Notes under the pieces: generated by a model
The model's input: only the letters and a program-made list of their open reading frames with translations
The model's database searches: none
Told to the model about the DNA's origin: nothing
Program-made: the position numbers and the translations under genes
In this document: positions 18,046-26,651 of the stretch, piece after piece
Layout: each line of letters begins with the position of its first letter
Position numbering within the stretch: the first letter of the stretch is position 1
Assembly: GCA_021819435.1 (NCBI GenBank)
Contig: JAKARB010000013.1
Location: 62,001 to 126,000, forward strand
DNA from: Pseudomonadota bacterium
Lineage (GTDB): Bacteria > Pseudomonadota > Gammaproteobacteria > Burkholderiales > Burkholderiaceae_C
Length of the DNA stretch: 64,000 bases
Direction: 5' to 3'

Positions 18046-19362
18046 TCACTCCCCCAACTGCTCGCGCCGATACAGCCTCGGCAGGAAGTACGGCAGCATC
18101 TGAAATTCGCGCAGCGCATGCGAGCCCAGATCCTCGAAGAAGCGAGGGTTGAGCACGCGCACCAGGGCCGTGTTCAGGAAGGTCGAGGTCAGCACCACGC
18201 CGTCGCCGGTGGCGTTGGGCTTCCAGCTGTGCAGCAAGGTGTTGTCGGGGAACACGCCATTGAGGATGGGCGGGTTGGCGGTGGCGAAGAAGAAGGGGTC
18301 GGTGCCCAGGGGCGCGGGGGGCGTCTTCACCTTCGGGTCGGCGCCGGTGATCAGCAGCGTCCAGGCCGATTTGCCCACGTACTCCTTGACCTTCTGGGTG
18401 GCGCCCACGTCGTATTGCAGGTCGGGGCTGTTGGGCTCGACCGTCCACTCGAAGGTGACGTGGTCGATGGGCTGCCACAGACGGTAGCGCTCGGTGTTGC
18501 CGATGTGGTCCCACCACCAGCGCAGCATGTCCGAGTCGATGCCTTTGATTTCCTGAACGACGTTGAGCGGCACCATCCATTTGCTGTCGACCTGACCGAC
18601 GCGGTAGAAGCCGCGTGTCTTGAGCACGGCGTTGAAGTAGCGCTGGTCGAGCTCGGTCATCACGGTGGGCCGCAGGCCCTGCAGCAGTTCGCTGAAGTGC
18701 TTGACCCATGCGGCCGATTGGCCAGCCTGGGCCGAGGGCGAGGCCTCGATCTGCACGGCGGTGTCGCCGAAGCCGCTGCCGGTGGCGCGGTACTGCACCA
18801 GCACCGTGAAGGGCGAGCCGTGGTCGACCGAGACGCTGGCGGCCAAGAAGCTGTAGGGCTTGCTGCCCAGGTAGTTGTCGGATGCGACGCGCGTGCGCAC
18901 GGTGGCCGGGTCGAGGTGGGTGAGCTCGACGCGGTGGGAGGCGCCGCCCCAGGCGACGGTGGCCTCATAACGCGCGCCGGCCGAGTAGCCGAGGTGCTCC
19001 GGCGTGGCGGGGGCGTTGACCCAGCGGAACGCCTGGTGGTTGGCGCTGGCGCGCATGAACAGGCTTTCGTCGAGGTTGTCCCACAGCCAGCTCAGGGCCT
19101 CGGGGCGCACGCCGGTCAACGTGAAGCTGGCGCTGGCGACGGGGGAGGAGGGGGCGGCCGTGCTGGTGGTGGCCGCCTGGGCTGGGGCTGTTGCCACGGC
19201 GGAGAGCAGGCCTGCGGTGAGCAACGGCAGCGCGCTGACGGCGCCGGCCAACAGGGTATGGGCTGGGTCGAAGTTGCTGGCGTGGGAGCGGGCGAACGAG
19301 CTGGTGCGCACCAGGGCGAGCGCGGCGCGACGGGCGGTGTTCAAGGCGAAACGATGCGGCAT
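18046..19362 (-). CDS. Exported PhlG-like hydrolase (DAPG hydrolase domain)
   Basis: 438 residues. A long basic N terminus precedes a hydrophobic helix (about 38-62, ending APAQA), suggesting export. There are two homologous-looking halves; the second carries SDMLRWWWDHIGNTERYRLW followed by QPIDHVTFEW, the hallmark segment of the DAPG hydrolase (PhlG) family, which cleaves a C-C bond in 2,4-diacetylphloroglucinol. Many homologues act on unknown acyl-phenol-like substrates. It is divergent from a TetR gene with a clear operator between them, as for phlG and its TetR repressor PhlH in Pseudomonas. Substrate is inferred only. Confidence 0.7.
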   Translation of the reverse strand: MPHRFALNTARRAALALVRTSSFARSHASNFDPAHTLLAGAVSALPLLTAGLLSAVATAPAQAATTSTAAPSSPVASASFTLTGVRPEALSWLWDNLDESLFMRASANHQAFRWVNAPATPEHLGYSAGARYEATVAWGGASHRVELTHLDPATVRTRVASDNYLGSKPYSFLAASVSVDHGSPFTVLVQYRATGSGFGDTAVQIEASPSAQAGQSAAWVKHFSELLQGLRPTVMTELDQRYFNAVLKTRGFYRVGQVDSKWMVPLNVVQEIKGIDSDMLRWWWDHIGNTERYRLWQPIDHVTFEWTVEPNSPDLQYDVGATQKVKEYVGKSAWTLLITGADPKVKTPPAPLGTDPFFFATANPPILNGVFPDNTLLHSWKPNATGDGVVLTSTFLNTALVRVLNPRFFEDLGSHALREFQMLPYFLPRLYRREQLGE

Positions 19363-19370
19363 GGTTGACC

Positions 19371-19409
19371 TCTCTACATGTGTAGAGATGAACTTTACTT
19401 TTGTAGAGA
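19371..19409. promoter_or_regulatory. Tandem TetR operators between the PhlG-like and TetR genes
   Basis: Site 1 is a perfect palindrome TCTCTACA-TG-TGTAGAGA at 19371-19388. Site 2 at 19392-19409 keeps the right arm TGTAGAGA exactly and 5 of 8 bases of the left arm. Centres are 21 bp apart, two helical turns. They start 8 bp upstream of the PhlG-like ATG and very likely cover its promoter. Confidence 0.8.
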
Positions 19410-19504
19410 ATTCACGCCAGCCGTGGAAACCCGTGGACGGATCCGTGTGGAAACGGCGTCATCCACCTTGGATGCGCCTGGGATCCGCCTTACGCTCGGG
19501 GCCG

Positions 19505-20071
19505 ATGGAACCTGATCGCAAGACCTTGATCGCCGACGCCGCCATTGCGCTGCTGGGCAGCGTGGGCGCGCGCGGGCTCACGCACCGCGCGGTTGATGCC
19601 GAGGCCGGCCTGCCGGCGGGCTCGACGTCTTTTTACTGCCGCAGCCGGCTGGATTTGTTGCGCCTGGCCTTGCGGCGGCATGCCGCGCTGGACCTTGCCG
19701 ATCTCCAGGCCGATGGCGCGCGGCTGGCCCAGCCCGCGTGGTCGCGCGCCGACCTGCTGGCGCTGGTCGCCCACCGGGTGCGCGAGTGGCTGGCGCCGGC
19801 GCAGCGGGCGCGGCTGGTGGCGCGGTTCGAGCTGTTTTTGATGGCCTCACGCGAGCCCGAGCTGGCGGGGATCGTGCGTGAGTTGCGTGCGCAGTTCCTG
19901 CTGGCCACGCAGGCGGCGCTGACGCGCGCGGGCGTGAGCCAGCCCGAAGTGCGGGCGCGGCTGCTGGCGCAGTTCGTGGATGGGCACCTGCTGGAGGCCG
20001 TTGGGGCCGATGGGGTTCAGCCGCTGGACGCGGCTCAGCTCAAGTTGCTGGAGCGGTTGTTGGCTGATTGA
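19505..20071 (+). CDS. TetR/AcrR-family repressor
   Basis: 188 residues. The N-terminal HTH spans about residues 5-50 (TLIADAAIALLGSVGARGLT, then HRAVDAEAGLPAGSTSFYC), followed by a helical ligand domain with no motif to name the effector. The ATG at 19505 begins the HTH directly; the longer frame upstream is non-coding and runs through the operators. It is divergent from the PhlG-like hydrolase gene, and the palindromes between them suggest it represses that gene and possibly itself. Confidence 0.85.
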   Translation: MEPDRKTLIADAAIALLGSVGARGLTHRAVDAEAGLPAGSTSFYCRSRLDLLRLALRRHAALDLADLQADGARLAQPAWSRADLLALVAHRVREWLAPAQRARLVARFELFLMASREPELAGIVRELRAQFLLATQAALTRAGVSQPEVRARLLAQFVDGHLLEAVGADGVQPLDAAQLKLLERLLAD

Positions 20072-20129
20072 TTTTGGGGTGTGGGTTGTGCCACTGTTTA
20101 GCAACGTGCAGGGGGCGAGGGGGGTCTGC

Positions 20130-20469
20130 TCCGGCCCTGCGCGGGGCATCACCGAGCGTGTTCACCATCACCTCTTGAACGCGAGCCTGGCTGTTGCCGA
20201 GCCATGACACCGCACATGTCGGGCCTGCGCAGGCCCCCCTCGCCCCCTGCCCGCGACACAACGTGGCAGGCGGAGAAGGAAGAAGAAGGGCGACGCAAAG
20301 CGTCGCCCTTCTTCTTCCGCCAACCCCGCAGTGCGCGCTGGTTCGGGTTCGGTGGGTGGGGTGGGTGTGAGCCGGCCCGACATGTGCGGTGTCATGGCTC
20401 GGCAACCACTTGGTCGGTGTTCAAGGGGTGACAGCAGCAAAGCTCGGTGATGCCCCGCGCAGGGCCGGA
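20130..20469. repeat. Large 96-bp imperfect inverted repeat around a 19-bp hairpin
   Basis: Left arm 20130-20225 and right arm 20374-20469 are inverted copies, 96 nt each, aligned without gaps. A 28-nt outer block (20130-20157 / 20442-20469) and a 33-nt inner block (20193-20225 / 20374-20406) are perfect; the 35 nt between them are about half identical, around a shared CTTGAAC. Inside are a 16-bp palindrome GGGCCTGCGCAGGCCC (20221-20236) and a perfect 19-bp hairpin with a 3-nt loop (20278-20318). It lies between convergent genes. It may be a repeated extragenic element, a two-way terminator, or both. Confidence 0.93.
20278..20318. terminator. Very stable 19-bp hairpin between convergent genes
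   Basis: Perfect stem of 19 bp with loop AAA; one arm is purine-rich (GGAAGAAGAAGGGCGACGC). It has no long T tract on either side, so intrinsic termination is possible but not certain. It is the centre of the large inverted repeat. Confidence 0.5.
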
Positions 20470-20537
20470 TCACACCCACCCCGCCCACCGAGCCACGCAC
20501 CATTCGACGCACGAAACCCAACCCCCAAAAAACACCC

Positions 20538-21272
20538 TCACTCCTTAGCAACCTCGCCGTCATCGACGAACTCTTCTTCGCCATCTTCTGGCTCAGGATG
20601 AGTCAACGCCAGCGGCAGGCTGGCTTGCAGTTCCTTGGCCTGCACCAGCACGTCGGCCAGCGCGCCTTGCAGGATGCGCGGCGCCAGCGCGTCGTAATCG
20701 AGCAGCAGGTCAAGCAGCGGGCCTTCGCCGATGTCCTCGCCCTTGCGCACGATGAAGCCGTGGTTCTCCAGGCGCTTGAGGTTGGTGTCCAGGCGGGTCT
20801 TCTTGCCGAGTTGCACGCCGAAGTCGGCCAGCAGGGCGCGGTAGGGCACCAGCGGGCTCACGCTCGCAGCCGTGGGCACGGGGCGCTCGCGGCCGAACAT
20901 GTCGTTTTGCTCATCGCCGTTGGCGCTGGCGGCGCGGGCCTGCTGGCGCTCGCGCTTGGGCAGGATGATCAGCGCCCACAGCAGCACCAGCAGCGAGACG
21001 GCGTCGCGCGGCAGGTCGATGTTGTTGTGGCTGTTGAGGCCCGCCTCGCCGAACACGGCGGCCTCGGCCGGGCGCAGCAGCGCCACGCTGACGTGGTCGG
21101 CATAGAGGTTGTCGATCAGGCGCAGGCCGACCTGGGCCAGGCGGTCTTGCGTGGCCTGCCACAGGTCGGCGTCGACCAGGGCGCGGCGCACCTTGGGGTG
21201 CTGGCGGGGCAGCCAGCGGCGGGCAAGCAGTTCGGCGGCCAGCAGGGCGGCGTCGTCCAGGTGTTGGCTCAT
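20538..21272 (-). CDS. mksE: MksE-like condensin subunit
   Basis: 244 residues. The start codon overlaps the mksF stop (ATGA). The sequence is helical with winged-helix-like character: SVSPLVPYRALLADFGVQLG, then KTRLDTNLKRLENHGFIVRK, which resembles a small WH domain, and a very acidic C-terminal tail (EPEDGEEEFVDDGEVAKE). MksE/MukE subunits are small WH proteins that bind the kleisin. The call depends on position right after the kleisin-like gene and on mksB nearby; sequence motifs alone would not decide it. Confidence 0.7.
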   Translation of the reverse strand: MSQHLDDAALLAAELLARRWLPRQHPKVRRALVDADLWQATQDRLAQVGLRLIDNLYADHVSVALLRPAEAAVFGEAGLNSHNNIDLPRDAVSLLVLLWALIILPKRERQQARAASANGDEQNDMFGRERPVPTAASVSPLVPYRALLADFGVQLGKKTRLDTNLKRLENHGFIVRKGEDIGEGPLLDLLLDYDALAPRILQGALADVLVQAKELQASLPLALTHPEPEDGEEEFVDDGEVAKE

Positions 21273-22663
21273 GGGGATGTCTCGGTGTCGGTGGCGGCGG
21301 CGTCTGGCGTGGCCTCTGCGGCGGAGGCGGATGAGCCCAAGGGCGTCAGGAAGCCTTCGCTGATGAGGGCCACGGCTTCGTCCTTCGGTTCGATCTGGCT
21401 GGCCTCGAAACGCCAACGCCACGGCGATCGGGCGAGGTCACCCGTGAGGCCCTTCAAGTTCTGCGCCTGCGCGTCGCCCAGCAGGGGCATGAGCTGCATG
21501 CGGTAGGCGGCCTGGGCGAAGCGGCCGCCCAGCACGGCTTCGTGCAAGGGGCGTGAGGCATCGCCCGCCGATTGCCATTGGCTCAGGCGGTCGATCAGGT
21601 TGCCGAGTTCGGCCGGCAGGCTCAGGGTTTCGAGCGAGCCGCTGGCGGCGGCGGCGGGCGGCGGCAGGCCGTCGGCCAGGCCGGCTGGCGGGCGGTCACG
21701 CTCGAACTCGCCTTCGGCCACGTCGATGAGGTCGTGCTGGCTGACCAGCACCGTGCGCACTGGCAGGCTCAGCGCCTCGCCCAGCAGGGTGTCGAGCGCG
21801 GGGTGGCGCTGCAGCCACAGGCGCACGTCCGACGTCGTCAGTCCGGTGGAGCCCAGCGTGACGCGCTGGCGATCCGCCTGCTGCAAGGCGCGTGTGAACT
21901 GGCTGGCCATGGCCAGCAGGCGGGCTTGTTCTTGCCCGATGGCGCGGGCTTCGCGCTCCAGGCGCGGGTCGTCGTGCTCGGCGCGGATGAGGGCGGTGAG
22001 CGCCTGGCCGGCGCGGTCGACCAGGTCGAGCGCGCGGTCGAAGCGCGGCTGCGCGGCCCGCAGGCGCGACTCTGAGCCGCTGGCGATGGCCTCGGCGAAC
22101 TCATCGTGCAGGCGCGCGAGCTGGGCGTGCAGGTGCTTGAGCTGGTTGGCGTTGACCAGGCCCAATTGCTGCGCGCCGGCCACGTGGGCCAGCAGCGAGG
22201 CCATTTCGTCTTCTTCGGCGTGGGCCGGCGGCGTGGTCAGCGATGCCAGCAGGCCGTGCACCTGCTGGGCCAGGGCGGGCAGGTGGTAGTCCTGCGCGGT
22301 GGCGTCCCAGGCCAGCAGGCCGATGTCGCGCAGGCGCTTGAGCGCGGTCTCCAGCGCCTCGGGCAGCAGCATGTGGAAGAGGCGGTTGACCTCGTCGCGC
22401 GAAAGCCGGGCCTGCGGCTGCGTGGCCAGCTCCATGAAGCACCACAAGCGCAGTTGCACGTGGGCGCGCGGGCCGCTGAACAGGCCGCGCAGGGCGTCGA
22501 TCAGCGCGGTGCGGCTTTGCAGGGCCCAGGCCAGGGGCGTCTCGGCGGCGGCCTCGGCGTCGCGGAAGAAGTGCTCGAAGCGGACGGCTTCGCTGCCTTC
22601 GGCCAGGTCCGTGGGGTCCACGGGCACGGGGGGCAGGGCGTCCGGGTGGGGGGCCTCGGTCAT
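21269..22663 (-). CDS. mksF: MksF-like kleisin subunit
   Basis: 464 residues, near MukF length. The N-terminal region (about 25-140) looks winged-helix-like (SRTALIDALRGLFSGPRAHV, then LSRDEVNRLFHMLL and ALKRLRDIGLLAWDA), as in MukF/MksF where it dimerises. A long helical middle follows, then a C-terminal segment with WRWRFEASQIEPKDEAVALI. It should bridge the MksB heads and bind MksE. It is the first gene of the mksFE unit; mksB would be expected right after mksE but is displaced by about 2.6 kb. Confidence 0.7.
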   Translation of the reverse strand: MTEAPHPDALPPVPVDPTDLAEGSEAVRFEHFFRDAEAAAETPLAWALQSRTALIDALRGLFSGPRAHVQLRLWCFMELATQPQARLSRDEVNRLFHMLLPEALETALKRLRDIGLLAWDATAQDYHLPALAQQVHGLLASLTTPPAHAEEDEMASLLAHVAGAQQLGLVNANQLKHLHAQLARLHDEFAEAIASGSESRLRAAQPRFDRALDLVDRAGQALTALIRAEHDDPRLEREARAIGQEQARLLAMASQFTRALQQADRQRVTLGSTGLTTSDVRLWLQRHPALDTLLGEALSLPVRTVLVSQHDLIDVAEGEFERDRPPAGLADGLPPPAAAASGSLETLSLPAELGNLIDRLSQWQSAGDASRPLHEAVLGGRFAQAAYRMQLMPLLGDAQAQNLKGLTGDLARSPWRWRFEASQIEPKDEAVALISEGFLTPLGSSASAAEATPDAAATDTETSP

Positions 22664-22762
22664 GGGGGTGGATTGTGCCGGATCGCCCGAGGGGCCTGGC
22701 ACGCGGTGGGGCGCGGGCAGCAGGTGGCGGGGAGCCGGGCGGGCCGGGTACCATGCCGCCCG

Positions 22763-24001
22763 ATGACCGATGCCCCCCGCCTCCACTGGACCGACGGCGA
22801 CGAGCCGCGCAGCGCGCGCTGGCGCAGCCTCGCCAACGTGCCGCCGCCGCGGCGCGTGGTGCTCGCCGACGACACCCTCTCGGCCGATGCCGCCCACAAG
22901 CTGGTCTGCGAAGGCACGGCGCTGCTGTGGCGGGGCGACTTCCACCAAGCCCGCCAGATGTTGCAGGCCCTGGGCCGCCGCGTCGACCGGCGCTTGCGGG
23001 GCAAGCCGAGCGCACGCTCCAAAGCGCTCGCCAACCTGACCCAGGCCCACCACCTGCACCGCAAGGCGCAGGCGGAGCGCGCGCGCCTGCTGGGCCTGCT
23101 GTTGCTGCCTTTCGAGGCCGACCACCGCGTGCCCCTGCGCCGCGCGCCCGATGTGCGCCAGGCCTGCCTCGAAGCCCATGGCGAGGTCGACGAGCCTTAT
23201 GTGGCCTCGCTGCGCGAACTTCAGGGCCTCATCGGCGCGCACGAGTGGCGCAAGCAGGGCGTGGCCGTGCCGGCGCTGGGCGGCGACCTCATCCACCCGC
23301 ACCACGGTGTGTTCTCGCCGGTGCGTGGCGAGTACGTCGACCTGGTCGCGCAAGCGCCGCTGCCGGCCGTGCTGCGCACCGTGCCGACTGACAGCCCCAC
23401 CCATGCCGACGTGGACGCCGCCTTCCACACAGCCTGGGACATCGGCGCCGGCACCGGCGTGCTCTGCGCCGTGCTGGCCCGGCGTGGCGTGGCCAAGGTG
23501 GTGGGCACCGATCTGGCGCCGCGCGCCCTGGCCTGCGCGCGCGACAACCTGCGGCGCCTGGGCCTGGCCGATCGCGCGCGGCTGGTCGAGGCCGACCTCT
23601 TTCCGGCTTCGCCCGATGGGGCCAGCCCCGCCCGCGCGGCCCTCATCGTCTGCAACCCACCCTGGCTGCCGGGCCAGCCCAGCTCGGCGGTGGAGCAGGC
23701 CGTCTACGACCCCGACAGCCGCATGCTGCGCGGTTTCCTGGCCGGGTTGGCCGAGCACCTGGTGCCGGGCGGCGAGGGTTGGCTGATCCTGTCGGACCTG
23801 GCCGAGCACCTCGGCCTGCGAACGCGCGAGCAGCTCGAAACCTGGATCCGAGAGGCGGGCCTCGGCGTGGCCGGCCGGCTCGACACCCGCCCCCGCCACC
23901 GCAAGGCACAGGACACCACCGACCCGCTGCATGCAGCCCGTCAGGCCGAAGTCACCAGCCTGTGGCGGCTGGTGGCGTTGCCCGCTCCGGCAGACCGCTG
24001 A
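22763..24001 (+). CDS. SAM-dependent methyltransferase with an NPPW motif
   Basis: 412 residues. An N-terminal domain of unknown function (about 1-200) is followed by a class I methyltransferase domain: motif I AWDIGAGTGVLCAVLARRG, motif II VVGTDLAPRALACARDN, and motif IV IVCNPPWLPG, the NPP[YFW] signature of enzymes that methylate amide or amine nitrogen (HemK/PrmC, RsmC-like). This suggests a protein or nucleic-acid N-methyltransferase; the target cannot be read. It is divergent from mksF and probably monocistronic. Confidence 0.82.
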   Translation: MTDAPRLHWTDGDEPRSARWRSLANVPPPRRVVLADDTLSADAAHKLVCEGTALLWRGDFHQARQMLQALGRRVDRRLRGKPSARSKALANLTQAHHLHRKAQAERARLLGLLLLPFEADHRVPLRRAPDVRQACLEAHGEVDEPYVASLRELQGLIGAHEWRKQGVAVPALGGDLIHPHHGVFSPVRGEYVDLVAQAPLPAVLRTVPTDSPTHADVDAAFHTAWDIGAGTGVLCAVLARRGVAKVVGTDLAPRALACARDNLRRLGLADRARLVEADLFPASPDGASPARAALIVCNPPWLPGQPSSAVEQAVYDPDSRMLRGFLAGLAEHLVPGGEGWLILSDLAEHLGLRTREQLETWIREAGLGVAGRLDTRPRHRKAQDTTDPLHAARQAEVTSLWRLVALPAPADR

Positions 24002-24160
24002 ACCCCTTGCGGGCGGGCTGGCGCGGCTGTGGCGCAGCCCCCTCATTCGCGGCATCTGTGTGCCAGACGCCACCCACTTCGCGTGACGGGCGTCGACCGA
24101 CTGTGGCACATTGGGTTCACTGGGGCCGCGTTCCAGGCCCTGTCCGCGAAGGAGGTCGCC

Positions 24161-24346
24161 ATGCAAACGCTCGATGAGATGCTGTCGCTGAACCTTTTGA
24201 CCGCGGAGCAGCACCAGGACATCGGCGCCTGGGTGCGACAGGCCCGCACGCCCGAGCGCATCCTGCAGATGCCCGCGCACCTGTGGGCCGTGCTGGAACA
24301 GGCCTCCACCTTGCTTGATTTCGAAAGCAGCGGCCCGCCGCACTGA
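24161..24346 (+). CDS. Small conserved hypothetical protein (61 aa)
   Basis: A strong Shine-Dalgarno (AAGGAGG) lies 6 nt before the ATG, which decides the start. The protein is helical: LDEMLSLNLLTAEQHQDI, then WVRQARTPERILQMPAHLW. It has no signal peptide or membrane segment. I do not recognise a family. It ends 12 bp before the diguanylate cyclase gene, so the two may be co-transcribed. Confidence 0.75.
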   Translation: MQTLDEMLSLNLLTAEQHQDIGAWVRQARTPERILQMPAHLWAVLEQASTLLDFESSGPPH

Positions 24347-24358
24347 GCCAACAGGCCG

Positions 24359-26194
24359 ATGCCAAGGGGCTCCGATGGCGCTACAGTCGGGTTTTCAGAC
24401 AACCCTTTGCCCGCCCCTTTGCCCGCCCCCCCTTCGCCCGCTCCCCATGCCCTGACCTTGCGCGGCAGGTTCCGCCTCATCGCCACGGCGCTGGTGCTGA
24501 TCGTGTTGGTGGGGGTGGGGCAACTCGTCCATGTGGAGTGGCGGCGGTTTGAGCGATCAGAGCAGGCGCGGCACGCCGTGCGCGAGTTGCGCGTGGCGCT
24601 GGTGGCTGCCGAGATGGTGTCGCGCGAGCGGGGCCCCTCCAACGGCGTGCTTGGCGACATGACGCCTGGCGGTGACCCGGTCATCGCTGATCGGCTGGTG
24701 CGGGCGCGGGCTCGCACCGATGAGGCCATCCTGGCTTATCAAGCGCTGCTGATAGACTCGGACCTGTCGGCGTGGCACCAACAGGCCGCGAGCGATGCGG
24801 GTGAACTGATGCAGGCCCTGCGGCAGGCACGCAGCCGCATCGACGAGCTTGCCAAGCGTCCGGGCGGAGAGCGCTCCAGCGCCGAGATCCGCGACAGCAT
24901 CCAGGCCATGATCGACCTCGTGCCTCGCCTGGCGCCCGCCATCATGGCGTTCGCCGACGAAGCCCAGTACGCCGATCCCGAATTGGCCCAGCCCGTCTGG
25001 GGCGCGCGCCTGGCCGCTGAATTGCGCGAGTACGCGGGCCAGCTTGGCTCGATGTTCACCCCCGCGCTCAGCAGGGGGCAGCCGTTCACCGCCAGCGAGC
25101 AGGCATCCATCCATCGCATCAAGGGGCACATCGAACAACTGCGACACCTGCTTGATCTGCGGGTGGGCGATGGGTCGGCGGCGGTCCGGGCGGCCGAGGC
25201 CGCGATGGCGCGTCGCTACTTCGGCAACGCGGCTCGCCTGGTGGACGAGGTGGAGCAGGCCGGTCGCACGCATGGCCGGTATGGCATGACCCCGGCGGAG
25301 TTCGCGGTGCGCTACGTGCCCGAGATGGACGCCATCGTCGAATTGCGCAACGTCCTGCTCAGCGAGGCCGAACAACGCAGCATCGAGGCGCAAGCCCAGT
25401 CCCGCCAATCGTTGGCCTGGATGGCCGTGCTGACAGCGTTGCTGCTGGTGCTGGTGCTCTTCATGCTGCGTGTCATCGGGCAGCGCATCGTGTTGCCGCT
25501 CACTCAGGCCGCCCAGGCCCTGCACGCGATGAGGCGGGGTGACCCTGGCCCCAGCCTGCCGGCGCCTGGCACCAACGACGAGATCGCCGAAGTCATCGGC
25601 GGCATCGAGGCCCTGCGGGAGCACAACCGCGTGCGTGCTGACCTGGAGCGTGAGCGGGACAAGCTCATCCAGACCTTGCGCGAGCAGTCGTGCACCGATT
25701 TCCTGACCAGGCTGCCCAACCGCCGCGCCTTCTTCGAGGCCGCCGAGGCAGAGATGGCGCGGGCCCGCCGCCACGGCTTCGGCGTGTTGCTGCTGTTGAT
25801 GGATGTCGATCACTTCAAGCGTGTCAACGACACCCACGGGCACACCGCCGGCGACATGGCCTTGGTGGCGGTGGCGACGGTGCTGCAACGCGTCATGCGC
25901 CAGGGCGACCTGGTCGGGCGCCTGGGCGGTGAGGAATTCGTTGCCTTGCTCAGCCACTGCTCCGATGATGCCGGCACGGCCTTCGCCGAACGCTTGCGCG
26001 AGGCCATCCAGGCAGAGGCCATCGACGTGGGGGGCGACCAGCCAGCGCTGCACCTGACGGTCAGCATCGGCCTGGCTGGATCAATGGAGAATGGTCACGA
26101 GCTTGAGGTCATGATGGCGCAGGCCGACAAGGCCATGTACCGTGCCAAACATGGCGGGCGCAACAGAACGGAGTGGGCGCGGGAGGCGGCCTGA
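24359..26194 (+). CDS. Membrane-bound diguanylate cyclase (GGDEF)
   Basis: 611 residues. TM1 lies at about residues 40-60, then a long helical periplasmic sensor (about 60-360) with a nitrate/methyl-accepting-like look (SRERGPSNGVLGD), TM2 near 357-378, a HAMP segment and a C-terminal GGDEF domain. The active site is GGEEF in VGRLGGEEFVALL, and an RxxD inhibitory site (RQGD) stands five residues before it, so the enzyme should make c-di-GMP and be product-inhibited. No EAL domain. Start at 24359 is the first ATG; no strong ribosome binding site is seen. Confidence 0.93.
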   Translation: MPRGSDGATVGFSDNPLPAPLPAPPSPAPHALTLRGRFRLIATALVLIVLVGVGQLVHVEWRRFERSEQARHAVRELRVALVAAEMVSRERGPSNGVLGDMTPGGDPVIADRLVRARARTDEAILAYQALLIDSDLSAWHQQAASDAGELMQALRQARSRIDELAKRPGGERSSAEIRDSIQAMIDLVPRLAPAIMAFADEAQYADPELAQPVWGARLAAELREYAGQLGSMFTPALSRGQPFTASEQASIHRIKGHIEQLRHLLDLRVGDGSAAVRAAEAAMARRYFGNAARLVDEVEQAGRTHGRYGMTPAEFAVRYVPEMDAIVELRNVLLSEAEQRSIEAQAQSRQSLAWMAVLTALLLVLVLFMLRVIGQRIVLPLTQAAQALHAMRRGDPGPSLPAPGTNDEIAEVIGGIEALREHNRVRADLERERDKLIQTLREQSCTDFLTRLPNRRAFFEAAEAEMARARRHGFGVLLLLMDVDHFKRVNDTHGHTAGDMALVAVATVLQRVMRQGDLVGRLGGEEFVALLSHCSDDAGTAFAERLREAIQAEAIDVGGDQPALHLTVSIGLAGSMENGHELEVMMAQADKAMYRAKHGGRNRTEWAREAA

Positions 26195-26277
26195 TGCCGC
26201 GCTGGCACGTGCCCTCGTGGCCACTCGCCCCAACTCCCCGCCCAACTCGCGTCCCGGCACAGAAAGAAAGACAACCC

Positions 26278-26559
26278 ATGAAAGCAAGCTGGAACGGCGT
26301 CGTCGTCGCCGAAAGCGATGACATCGTCACCCTCGAAGGCAACCATTACTTCCCGCGCGCGTCGCTGAAGGACGCCTACACCACCTTCAGCAACCACCGC
26401 AGCAGTTGCGTCTGGAAGGGCCAGGCGCAGTGGTTGAGCCTGTTCGTCAATGGTGAAATGAAGCCCGACGCGGTTTGGTTCTACCCCGAGCCCACCGAGG
26501 CCGCGCAAGAGATCAAGGGCCGGGTGGCCTTCATGCCAGGCGTCGAGATCTCCGACTGA
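26278..26559 (+). CDS. DUF427 domain protein
   Basis: 93 residues, a complete DUF427 domain: MKASWNGVVVAESDDIVTLE, YFPRASLKDAYTTFSNHRS, WKGQAQWLSLFVNG, WFYPEPTEAAQEIKGRVAF. Function of this small beta-rich cytoplasmic family is not established. The ATG at 26278 is preceded by a weak AGAAAGAAAG. It sits between the cyclase and the transglutaminase-like gene. Confidence 0.9.
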   Translation: MKASWNGVVVAESDDIVTLEGNHYFPRASLKDAYTTFSNHRSSCVWKGQAQWLSLFVNGEMKPDAVWFYPEPTEAAQEIKGRVAFMPGVEISD

Positions 26560-26651
26560 AAGGCAGGCCAAGTGCTGGCGCCCGGTGCGCCGATGGGGGA
26601 CAATCTGCGAAGAATGATTGGTCGCTTCGGTTTGTGGCCCTGGAGATTCCC

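Noticed and set aside
15044..18103. 1019-codon plus-strand open frame opposite mksB
   Set aside because: It is the codon-phased mirror of mksB in GC-rich DNA: Ala/Val/Gly/Leu-rich, no domain, no ribosome binding site. The same applies to long mirrors opposite pckG (3062-5137), the RND genes (45979-48213) and the AIR-synthase-like gene (58823-60175).
20168..20584. Open frames of 70-140 codons in the inverted-repeat region
   Set aside because: They arise from the repeated and palindromic sequence, read in both directions, have no ribosome binding sites and match nothing.
18046..22663. Full Wadjet (JetABCD) defence system
   Set aside because: The MksB/E/F-like parts are present, but no TOPRIM-type MksG/JetD gene is found next to them, so a defence label is not supported.
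21269..24343. 1024-codon minus-strand frame fused to mksF
   Set aside because: Only the part from 22663 downward has protein character; the upstream part is the antisense of the methyltransferase gene.
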